Assembly: GCA_037693485.1 (NCBI GenBank)
Contig: CM075354.1
Coordinates: 141,073,001 to 141,137,000 of the forward strand
Origin: Kitagawia praeruptora
Taxonomy: Eukaryota; Streptophyta; Magnoliopsida; Apiales; Apiaceae
Length of the DNA: 64,000 bases
Direction of reading: 5' to 3'
In this document: positions 53,975-64,000 of the stretch, one piece after another
Layout: every line of letters begins with the position of its first letter
How positions within the stretch are numbered: position 1 is the stretch's first letter
The notes under the pieces: generated by a model
Seen by the model: the letters and a program-made list of their open reading frames with translations, nothing else
Databases searched by the model: none
What the model was told of the DNA's origin: nothing
Made by a program: the position numbers and the translations under genes

Positions 53975-54271
53975 GGAGCTAAATAAGTTGAAGACGGAGC
54001 TCGCTGCTGCCCAGGTCAACCGGGAAAATATCGAAGAAGCTGCCCAAGCTGAATTTATGAAAAACTTCATAAGAAAGGTTCCTAATTTTGATTGGTCGCA
54101 GCTCGGCCCTGGCAATGCAGAGTTCGCAGCCGACCTTTGCATGGAGATTCAGATGAGGATGCGAAGGAAGCAGCCAGGCTCGCAAGCGAGGTTGCCAAGG
54201 CGAATGTTTCCAATCAGGAGAAGCCCACTGAACCTGCTAACCAAGACAAACCCACTGAACCTGCTGCATGA

Positions 54272-55025
54272 TTTGTTTATCTCAATGTTTTGAACTAGGG
54301 ATGCGGACACCCTTTGAATGTCTCGCAAATTTGTAATATTCTTTTGATAACTGTTCTTGATAACTCTGAAGTAAGTTGGGATCGCATGGCGACCCAGAAT
54401 TAATTGATAACTTTGACGACAATATGATCATAATTTCTTGTCTTCATTTCTTTACATAATATCTTGTGTTTACTTTATCTTCATAAAATGCTTCCATTCT
54501 TTATGCATCTGAAATATTAGTAAGTAGATTGACCTCGGAACTGCGAAGCTTCCCTTGTTGAACTTATAGCTTTTCTTTTCAATTTGTTTAACTTCAAGGT
54601 ATACTCCATCTCTTTGGAATCAATAAATGCGATGCCTTCCTTGCGAGGTCGTAGACACGATTCGTAGATGGAGGTCGCACCTTGGCTTCTTTAAACTTCT
54701 TTAAGGAGATACTTTTGAACTAAACTTTGAAGACACTCCCTCAGGTCGCAGTAAGTGCACGCTCGCGACCTCATTGACCTGAGGGATATTCGGCCTCGCA
54801 TACGCTGTGCTGGCCTAGTCCTGAAAATTTTAAAATACTAACAAAAGAACAAAATTTCACAACTTCTTGGAGAACAAACTGCATATATATAAATACTAGG
54901 GACGAAGCCCAACTTTCAATACATCATAACGAGGAGGTGTCTATTCGATCACTACCCCCCGAGTACTTTGTATGAATTTATTCATGCTAAGTAGTAGTAG
55001 ATAGAGGCCACCAGGAGCGAAGCTT
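54272..55025. other. Tat element, between accessory ORF and pol
   Basis: Contains repeated CTCGC/GCGACC words typical of this element and the 3' UTR of the accessory ORF. No coding region recognised. Confidence 0.5.
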
Positions 55026-58000
55026 CTATTGATAGTATTTCCTCAAATGTTCTGCATTCCAAGCTCGTGGCATGACCTTATCATCCATATCAGTTAGATA
55101 ATAGGTCCCTTCATTGATGATACCATAACCTTTATAGGGCCCTTCCCAATTGGCTCCAAAGACCCCATGAGACGAGACCTTAGTGTTAGGCATCACTCTC
55201 CTAAGCACCAAGTCCCCCACGCGAAGATGTGGCACACGAACCTTTCCATTATAGTACCTTGCAGCTCGCCTTTGATAAGCTGCGAGCCTTAACTGAGCCT
55301 CCTCCCTTGATTCTTGTATCATGTCCAAATATAGCCTGTGATTGACCTCGTTTGCCTCAGGGTCGTAGTGTTCTCTTCTGAACGAACCTTAGCCTACCTC
55401 TACAGGCACCATGGTCTCGCACCCATATGTCAAAGAAAATGGAGTCTCGCCTGTGGTGGATCTTGGGGTCGTGTTGTATGACCACAAGACCTTTGGCAAC
55501 TCCTCGGGCCAACTACCCTTACTCTCCTCCAACTTAGCCTTAAGGGTATGCTTGATTATTTTGTTGATGGCCTCGGTTTGTCCATTTGTCTGAGGGTGGC
55601 TCACAGCAGAGAAACCTTTCTTGATTCCCAAACTTTCACAGAATTCTTTCATCTCCTTGCTATCAAATTGCTTTCCATTATCTGAAATGAGCTGATATGG
55701 AATCCCATAACGACACACAATTGCCCTGTACACAAAGTCCTTTAATTTTTTGGCTATGATGGTAGCAAGGGGCTCGGCCTCGGCCCACTTAGTGAAATAA
55801 TCCACGGCCACAACTGCATACTTTACTCCTCCCTTTGCTTTAGGAAGTTTGCCAATAAGATCTATTCCCCACATGGCAAAGGGCCAAGGGCTCATCAGCG
55901 AGGTGAGGTGAGCAACTGGAGCGTTACTGAAATTTGCATATCTCTGACATTTGTCACATCTCCTAGCGAACTCAAAAGCATCCCTTTTTAATGTAGGTCA
56001 GAAGTACCCTTGTCGTAGAATTTTCTGAGCTAGGTAACTACCCCCCGAGTGATTGCCACATATTCCCTCATGTACCTCCCTCAATATGTAGTTGCATTCT
56101 TCACCATCTACACACCTCAAGAGCGGAGTGTTAAATCCTCTTCGATATAGCACTTCGTCATAAATCACATAACGAGCTGCCTGATATTTGATCTTCCTCG
56201 CTTCTTTCTTATCTTGAGGCAGAGCCCCATTCTTGACATACTCCCATATGGGGGTCATCCATGTCGGCCCTTGGCTGACTATTTCCATAACACTCTCCTC
56301 TGGAACACTAGGCTTAGATTGAATTTCCAAGGGGATAATCCCAAGTAAAGTAGCCTCGTGTGGCGATCCCATTTTTGCGAGGGCATCTGCTCCTTGATTT
56401 TTTGCCCTCCTGATAAATTCCACCTTTACTTGCTTGAATGACTTCATAAGCCTTTGAACACACTTTAAGTATAGCTCAATCTGGGGTCCCCTTGCTTGCC
56501 ATCCACATCCAACATGACCCGTGACTAACATAGAATCGCTGTATGCATTAAGATTCTCTACCTTCATTTCTATTGCGAGCTTGAGGCCAATTATGAGAGC
56601 CTCATACTCAGCTGTATTATTAGAGGCCTCAAAAGCGAAGTGCACGGCACTGCTCAACTTGCGACCCTCAGGTGTAACGAGCTCGATCCCAGCTCCGGCT
56701 CCTTCCTTGTTAGAGGCCCCATCAACATATAATTCCCACCACGAGGCTGAATTTTCATTTTTAATTTTGGGGTCAACCACTTCTGGGATCGCTATGAGAG
56801 CCCAGGCATCTTCCTCAGATTTGGAAGGAAATTCCAATATGAAATCCGCTAATGCTTGCCCTATTATTGCACCTCGAGGATTATACTCGATATCAAACTG
56901 GCTTAGCTCAACGGTCCAATTTAAAAGTCTACCCGAGGCCTCGGGCTTATGCATCACTTGCCTCAGGGGATAGGCAGTGCGAACCTGAATGCTATGAGCC
57001 TGAAAATAAGGCCTCAACTTTCGCGAAGCCAACACCAAAGCATAGGCGAGCTTCTCCATGCTAGTGTAGCGAGTCTCAGCATCTAGCAACCTCTTACTGA
57101 CAAAGTAAATGGGGAACTGAACCTTTTCTTCCTTGCGAACGAGGACTACACTGATGGCATATTCTGAAACTGCCAAATAAACAATAAGAACTTCATCTTC
57201 CTTGGGCTTAGAAAGTAGTGGGGGTGAGCCTAGATGCTCCTTTATTCTATGAAAAGCCTCCTCGCACTCAGGGGTCCATTCAAAATTTTTTCCCACCTTC
57301 TTGATCGCTTTAAAAAACTCATGACACTTGTCAGATGATTTGGAAACAAATCGATTCAATGTTGCGATCCTTCCAGTTAGACTTTGTACCTCCTTGACAC
57401 TTCTTGGCGACCTCATCTCCATCAAAGCTTTTATCTTGGTTGGATTGGCCTCGATTCCTCTGTGATTAACAATAAATCCCAAGAATTTTCCAGACTCGAC
57501 CCCAAAAACACATTTCTGAGGGTTGAGCTTCATCCTGTACTTTCTCAATATATTGAACATCTCTGCGAGGTGGGCTACATGATCCCCAGCTTCCTTAGAC
57601 TTCACAAGCATGTCATCAACATAGACCTCCATTGTCTTCCCAATTTGCCTCTCAAACATCATATTGACGAGTCTCTGATAAGTGGCACTTGCATTGAGGA
57701 GACCAAAAGGCATCCCAATATAGCAGTAGAGACCTCTATCTATGATAAACGAAGTGTGCTCCTGATTGGGGCCATACATGGGTATCTGATTGTACCCAGA
57801 GTAGGCGTCCATGAAACTTAGGAGTGCATGACCCGCTGTTGCATCTACCAACTGATCAATCCTTGGAAGAGGGAAGCTATCTTTTGGGCAATGCTTGTTG
57901 AGGTCGGTAAAATCCACACACGTCCTCCACTTGCCATTTGGTTTCTTCACGAGGACAGGATTAGCGAGCCAATCAGGGTAGAAGGATTCCCTGACGAGCC

Positions 58001-58415
58001 TGACCTCAACAACCTATCCACCTCCTCTTTGAGGGCCTCGGCTCGCTTCCCACTTATTGGTCTTCATTTCTGCCTTACTCCCTTTTTGTTAGGATCAAGA
58101 TTGAGTCTATGACACATCACATTGGGATCGATCCCTACCATGTCTTCGTGAGACCACGCAAATACATCCAAATTATCTATAAGAAGCTCAACGAGCTTTC
58201 CCCTAAGATCAGGGCTCAACTGCGACCCGACCTTCAACACCTTGGTTGGGTCTTTAGCATCAACAAGAACAGAGATCGTATCTTCTGCGGCTCCAGCCCG
58301 CTCCACATGTTCAGGAATGCGAGGATCTAGATCAATTTATACATCACGAGCCTTGCTAGACTCTGCTTCATCCTGCCTCGTGGCTTCTGCCCCTGAGGTC
58401 TGTTCGCTATTTTCT
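55026..58415 (-). pseudogene. Tat-lineage gypsy pol (RT, RNase H, aRNase H, integrase), decayed
   Basis: Copies element RNA to DNA and inserts it. From the 5' side on the minus strand: a pre-RT region (58306-58064); RT (57950 on) with CVDFTDLNKHCPKD, FMDAYSGYNQI and catalytic YVDD; a first RNase H; a second, archaeal-type RNase H (YVDGASN, NNTAEYEAL, YSDSMLV); the integrase zinc motif (HEGICGNHS...CDKC); the integrase core (WGIDLIGK, LISDNG); and a GPY-like C-terminus (WEGPYKGYG). The second RNase H is diagnostic of Tat elements. Breaks: stop at 58337, stop at 58064, one-base loss near 58015, stop at 55998 (Trp codon position), stop at 55389. The element is non-functional. The upstream part is cut by the Athila-like insertion. 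Confidence 0.9.
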
Positions 58416-60682
58416 CTACGCAAGTATACGCAGTCCAAAAGCAATATAGGGAAATAAGGATCGTTCCCACGAAGACTCGGTTATTTTAGTAAATATGTCT
58501 ATTCAACAATGTTTGGTTAATTATAGAAGCATGAACGAACTAAAATGGTTTATTTGCAGATAACAATTAACTAATGAAATAACGGCTAATTTGTTTAAAA
58601 TAATATGATAGAGGCATGGGGTCCTAATTTCATGAATGTTTTATCTCTATTAACTATCAAGAATTAATGTGTTACAATTGTTAAGGAAGCTAGCGGGAAC
58701 ACGACACTAATATGAGCCATCTTTCAATTAACTCACACCATTCCAAATAAACATCCACAAAAGAGATAGAAGTTATAAGGGCATCAATTATATCCAAAAC
58801 ACTATATGTCTATGTGAATGGGTGATACAATCGAGTTAATCACAAGTTCCGCAATTAACTACATAGGGGAATAATGTTCGTTCGAATCTATACTCCAAAA
58901 TGCGGAGAAGCCGACATACCTATGCTAGCATGGCAAGCCCTAAATCTCTAAATCCACTTTCGCAATCATTAGAGATTTGGCACAATAGATGTTAGCTATT
59001 CACCTATATTCAATTAAAACAACCATGCAAGGCAATCTTATATAGAAATTGTAAACACAAATTATCTATCAATTTAACATGAGCATTAACAATTCATTAC
59101 ATTAGAACCCCATGAAAATGTTTAGTTCATAATTAAACTAGGCACCTTTATGGAATTAAATAAAATCATGGCAGAAAATTTCATAAATTAAATATAAAAT
59201 TACAAGATTAAAAATAAAAATAATTAGAATTAAAATAGCTTTCGAAAATTCAGTTTTTACAATTAATAAAAGCAAGAGAAACCGATTAAAACAACACTAC
59301 GGACACAATGCAATTGAACTAAAAGTATTATATAACTATAAAAAGCAACGGACAAAACAATTGAAAAAAAAGAATTACTGAACATGCAAGCAACAGAAGC
59401 TGTCGGCAGGAAAAACAAAGTGAATACCTTGCAGGCGCGTGGGAAGCACGCGCTTCACCCCCTGTCCCGCGCGTGTGATGCACGCGCTTGATATAAACAG
59501 AAATTTCCCCGCGTGCTGGCCACTTCCTCCTTCTGTGATTGTTGCTATGTCTTGTAAGTTGTAATAATTTAGTTTCTTCCGAATAAAACAAGACCCTACT
59601 AATAATTCCCTTAATTCTTTAACCAAAATATAAATTTATACTAATTTTACAAAAATTTAAAATGTATAAAATAAAATAAAATTACAGAAATTCGAAGTAT
59701 ATAAATTAAACGATTTGCAGAAATTTTTAAGTATATAAAATATAATAAAATTACAGAGAATTAAAATGTATAAAATGATCTGTTTATAGAAAGAAACTGC
59801 TGAATTTAGAATACAGGAGGGTTTGGAGGATTTGCTCAGAGAGAATAAGTGAATTAACTCGTCCCTGGGTAATCTGTGTTCTTTCATTTGATTTCCTACA
59901 CCTCTATTTATAAAACATTCATCACACACCTAATACAAAGAAGTCAGATGTTTAAAAAGTCTAGCCTAATTCTAACCACTCTGCAGAGACTGTAAAGCCA
60001 ATTTGCAATTCTTCTCCGCAACTGCGCGGTAGTTGAATTTTAATATCAGCTCCGTAGAAATGCTTTTAACCCGCACAACTTATAATCTTTAATTAATAAA
60101 TAATTATTTTAATCCAGAAATTATAAAAATAAATATCTAATATTATTAGATATTTATAAATATAATTTTCTAAATTAATAAAATTATTTAATAATATAAA
60201 TAAATCCTTATTGTCTAAGCTGCGGTCTCTGGTCGTCTGGAACCGGACTCCTTTTGATTAACAGAAAATATATCAATTCCAACCGGGGTTCCAGCTTTAA
60301 GAAAATATGACTTTCCATATTTTTGTGATAATTCTTATTTCTTCATTGCTCGTCCAGATGTAAGTTACGGTCTCTTGAGGATCTAAAATCGGACTCCTTT
60401 TGTTTAGAAAAAAATATAACAATTCCAACCGGGATTCCTGCTTTAAGAATATATCACTCAGAACATCTTTATGATAATTCCTTTTCCTCGTAGCCAGTCC
60501 ATCTGAGCAAGAAATCCACCGTCTTTTAACCTTTTATCGCCAGGATACCTGAAGCTGTGAGTTCTGCACTACAAAGACTTGAAACAACATAAAACTAATT
60601 AAAAGACACAAAATACTTAAGGATAAACCACCAATTTAGGTCTATTTAGCGCATAATAAGTGGATATAAAATCCACTTATCA
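58416..60682 (-). repeat. 3' LTR of an Athila-like element
   Basis: On the minus strand it starts TGATAAGTGGATTTTATATC at 60682, just after the purine tract AAGTTTGGGGGTG. It runs about 2.27 kb to where Tat pol coding sequence resumes (about 58416). The 3' border is estimated: the last LTR-like words are GGACTGCGTATACTTGCG, and no clean CA end was seen. The open frames within (for example 59328-59626) have no recognised domain. Confidence 0.65.
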
Positions 60683-62200
60683 CACCCCCAAACTTAAACT
60701 GATGCTTGTCCTCAAGCATAACAATATAATTATATACAACTAACTAGTACCACTTCCGTAGGTGATCACGATTGCATTTGGCATATGCAATAAGCCCTTT
60801 AAACCCCTAGGTAGCCCCAGTGGACGAGTGAGGTCTCGTGAGGGCCTATAACGAATGTACCCACAAAATCCATCCTATAATGCAACTAACATGCAACTAA
60901 CTATATGTATGCAACTACTTGAAAAATGCAAGGATCCCCTTTAAACTAACCAAAACCAACTAGCAAGCAAATACCTCAAAGAATGCAACTAAATCCAAAT
61001 AGAGCTCGACTAAGTCCCTGTATACTAACAATACATGACAGAAACGTGCGTGTGTGCGATGCTCATCAGAAATACTCCCAACACTAGGTCAAAAAAATCA
61101 TATCTATTCTTTGCCAAGACAATCACAGGTTTATAAATAGAATAAACTGTAGACACTTTATAACCTAGGAACACCTCCACCCTTATCCAAGGTAGACAGA
61201 AACTCATGCTTTATTACTATACTACGACACTACATATACAATACGCATGCTTATTTAACCGTGCAATGAATGAGACCCCAAAAGGCTTATACAATAATAC
61301 CCATGTAGCGAGTGTTAGGTCAGCAATCCCAAACCACAAAGGCTTTAGGTTACTAGGAATAAGTCCCCTCAGACTTAATTACTCGAGTATTAAAGAGCTC
61401 ACTCTGGTTAATTTTGCATATAATCAATTGGACTTCTGACTCTTTTTTTTTTTTTTTATCTGGAATGAGCCTTTCTCATTTCCAACCCTAGACTACTCAT
61501 ATAAATATGAGCCGGCTACTAGCCATTTCACGCCTAGCCTTTATTGACAATTATTACCACTTAGCATGAAATCCCTGTTTTCCCCCAAACTTAGATTTTA
61601 GTGTTCCTACGCTATCAAGGGAATAACGAAAATTCTAAGAATAAACAAATGATTAAATCTCAAAACATCCAACAGGCATGACCCTAACCTAGCCCAAAAG
61701 CACCCCAATGAGACTGTGTAAAAATTTTGTTCCCATAACATGCAAGTCAATTCCTTAGGAACTATAAATCAGCCCTCTACTCATCATCATCACACCCAAA
61801 TCAACATCCACCTATCAATCAGAATCAGCTCGTCCTAAGGGATCATGAAGAATGCATGCCATGAAAATGCAACTAATATGACTCACATGGTAAAACAAAC
61901 AAACAATAACAGAATGTCCTAAATGAAACAACATAGATAATACGAACAAATATGCATGAATTACTACTAATATGCAAAACATGATATCCTACATGAACAC
62001 AATGACTCACAAAAACTACTAACACATATACATACTACTTATCCCCCAAACCACCCCCAAACTTATAATATTCAATGTCCGCATTGAATGGAAGTAATTA
62101 TAAGGGATAGTAGAGAACATACCTGAAAACACCGAAACACATGGGTTGCCTCCCACGAAGCGCTTGTTTATTGTCGCTAGCTTGACTTCACTTTCGCACT
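60683..62200 (-). other. Athila-like element, region between integrase and 3' LTR
   Basis: Holds the polypurine tract (60683-60695) next to the LTR. Next to the integrase end it holds the GTCAAGCTAGCGAC...AAGCGCTTC.TGGGAGGC motif (62140-62190), shared with 50953-51000. Athila elements may have an env-like ORF here; none is visible. Confidence 0.6.
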
Positions 62201-64000
62201 TTAATCAGTAGTACCAAGAACTGCGGTTTCTGCTTTGCTATTCACATGTTCACCATGGTATGGCTTCAACCTCTGTCCATTTACTTTGAAAGCTGCTTCC
62301 GGTGTTTTATCAAAAATTTCCACTGCACCATGTGGAAACACCGTTTTAACTGTGAATGGTCCTGACCACCTTGACTTAAGTTTCCCTGGAAAAAGTCTGA
62401 GACGAGAGTTGAAAAGCAAAACTAACTGCCCTGGTACAAAAGACTTTTGCACCAAACGTCTGTCATGCCATCTCTTGACCTTTTCCTTGTATAACTTGTG
62501 ATTTTCATAAGCCTGTAGCCGAAACTCATCCAGTTCATTAATCTGAAGCATTCTTTTCTCACCTGCTGCTGCTAAGTCAAAGTTCAACTTCTTCAGCGCC
62601 CAATAGGCTTTGTGTTCTAGTTCGGCAGGCAGATGACAAGCCTTACCATATACTAGCTGAAAAGGTGACGTGCCCAAAGGTGTTTTGTAAGCTGTTCTAT
62701 AAGCCCAAACAGCTTCATCAAGTTTTAGTGACCAGTCCTTCCTTGAAGGATTCACGACCTTCTCTAGGATTCGTTTTATCTCTCTGTTGGAAACCTCTGC
62801 TTGGCCATTCGTTTGAGGGTGATAGGCCGTAGCAATTCGATGATTTATGTTGTACCTTGCCATCAATGCTGTGAACTTGCGGTTGCAGAAGTGTGATCCT
62901 TCGTCATTGATAATTACCCTTGGAGTTCCGAAACGTGTGAAAACTTGCTTATTCAGAAAATTCAGCACCACTTTAGCGTCATTGGTCGGTAAAGCCTTCA
63001 CCTCGACCCATTTAGAAACATAGTCCACCGCTACAAGATGTACTGATTATTGCATGAAGAAACAAAAGGACCCATGAAATCGATCCCCCACACATCGAAA
63101 ATCTCCACTTCCAACAGCATATTCAGAGGCATCTCATTCCTCCTAGAGATATTACCAATTCTTTGACATCTATCGCATCTCAACACAAACTGATGCGCAT
63201 CTTTAAACAGTGTTGGCCAATAAAACCCAGCCTGAAGTACTCGAGTGGCTGTCTTCTCTCCAGCATAATGACCTCCGTAAGTGGTAGAATGGTAGTCATG
63301 CAAAATACCTTCAACCTCACTAAACGGAATGCACCTCCGAATCACCTGATCAGCTCCCTGTCTGAATAAGAAGGGTTCATCCCATCGGTACCATTTTACA
63401 TCATGAAGAAACTTCTTTCTTTGAGCATAAGAAAATTCCGACGGGATGACATTGCTTACAAGATAGTTCACAATGTCTGCAAACCATGGTTCTTCATTTT
63501 GCACCCCAAAAAGTTGCTCGTCAGGAAAAAATTCGTTGATGAGAGTTTTATCCGCTGAGTTACCGTGTTCCTCTAACCGAGACAAGTGATCAGCCACCTG
63601 GTTCTCAGTACCCTTTCTATCCTTGATTTCCAAGTCGAATTCTTGAAGCAACAGAACCCAACGAATCAACCGTGGCTTAGCATCTTTCTTCGACATTAGG
63701 TATCGAATGGCTGCATGATCTGTAAACACCACTACCTTAGTTCCGAGCAAATACGATCTGAATTTCTCGAAACTATATACAATAGCTAAGAGTTCCTTTT
63801 CTGTAGTAGTGTAATTCAGCTGTGCATCATTGAGAGTTCTGCTAGCATAGTAAATCACGTGAAACACCTTATTCTTTCGTTGACCAAGAACAGCTCCCAC
63901 TGCATAGTCACTTGCATCACACATTAATTCAAAAGGTTCACTCCAATCAGGTGCAGTGATAATGGGTGCAGTTGTCAATTTCTTCTTTAAGAGCTTGAAT
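62201..64000 (-). pseudogene. Athila-like gypsy pol: RNase H and integrase, 3' part
   Basis: The frame is open to the right window edge, so the 5' part is outside. From the N-side: RNase H (ELMCDASDYAVGAVLGQR, TTEKELLAIVYSFEKFRSYL, FTDHAAIRYL); integrase zinc-binding H2C2 (HDYHSTTYGGHYAGEKT...CDRC); integrase core start (DVWGIDFMGPF); then, in a shifted frame, VSKWVEVKALP, FGTPRVIINDEGSHFCN and YHPQTNGQAEVSNREIK with the D..D..E pattern; and a C-terminal LLFNSRLRLFPGKL...WSGPF block. One base appears missing at about 63030, giving a stop that splits 63031-64000 from 62201-63028. The rest is well preserved. It lies inside the Tat element. Confidence 0.9.

Larger units (their letters stand above)
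45904..54271 (+). pseudogene. Antisense accessory ORF (plant gypsy-type 'transposase-like') of the Tat element, decayed
   Basis: Starts ATG 45904 (MSNDSSRTPSP). The frame has a TAG at 46207, then continues with an acidic stretch and a globular region (YVGGPRPEDIKEG..., PFIRDVCETYHLAPIQINPN, LYILYHKLGYP). It loses one base in a T run near 46925 and continues in another frame to a donor at 47350. A second exon from 47469 has TGA at 47489 and TGA at 47957, and encodes a coiled coil. An LTR element cuts it at 48093-53974. The coiled coil resumes from 53975 (NKLKTELAAAQ) and, after another shift near 54150, ends in a KPTEPA repeat at a TGA, 54269. The middle part resembles the putative gypsy-type transposon domain found in plant Tat elements (recalled). 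Function in the element is unknown. Confidence 0.7.

Noticed and set aside
59328..59626. Two overlapping open frames in the Athila-like LTR
   Set aside because: No family motif; LTR sequence is not expected to code and the GC-rich part is a short GCGCGT/ACGCGC repeat.

Overview
This is about 64 kb of a eudicot-type flowering-plant nuclear genome: AT-rich, with GT-AG introns, long microsatellites, plant gene families and nested plant transposons. Nothing in the sequence fixes the species. Three intact-looking host genes sit among large blocks of transposable elements (TEs).

Left end (0.65-4.4 kb): a complete ten-exon A1-family aspartyl protease gene on the minus strand. I could splice it in frame to 524 residues, with a signal peptide, two catalytic Asp motifs and a hydrophobic C-terminus.

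4.7-22.8 kb: a Helitron-rich, quasi-palindromic block. Two Helitrons can be bounded exactly: minus strand 4723-8035 and plus strand 8226-10477. They have a 5' TC, a 3' hairpin plus CTAG, insertion between A and T, and recognisable empty-site relatives nearby. The arms repeat in inverse orientation on the right (13.96-22.83 kb), which also holds three head-to-tail repeats of about 1.77 kb. The spacer holds a Stowaway-type MITE (short inverted-repeat element), two large hairpins and a degenerate terminal-inverted-repeat (TIR) element. A TIR element (22.9-24.0 kb) and a further Helitron cluster (24.4-27.9 kb) follow.

28.1-36.4 kb: gene island. A two-exon gene of unknown function encodes a tandemly duplicated 81-residue module (plus strand). 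A class A heat-stress transcription factor gene is on the minus strand, with a hAT-like MITE in its intron. Several MITEs lie between and around the genes.

38.0 kb to the right edge: a nest of LTR retrotransposons. The outermost is a Tat-lineage Ty3/gypsy element on the minus strand. It has a 3' LTR (38043-45218), an antisense accessory ORF with its own TATA box and introns (45.4-54.3 kb, plus strand), and pol with reverse transcriptase, two RNase H domains and integrase (55.0-58.4 kb, decayed by stops and frameshifts). Three younger elements have broken it. A CACTA transposon (38139-44563, target-site duplication ACG) lies in the 3' LTR and carries a captured SET domain of the Enhancer-of-zeste type. 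A non-autonomous Athila-like LTR element (48093-53974, target-site duplication GGAGC) lies in the accessory ORF. An Athila-like element (from about 58.4 kb past the right edge) lies in pol. The CACTA-borne histone-methyltransferase fragment and the LTR element with a cut 3' LTR but intact target duplication are the most unusual things here.
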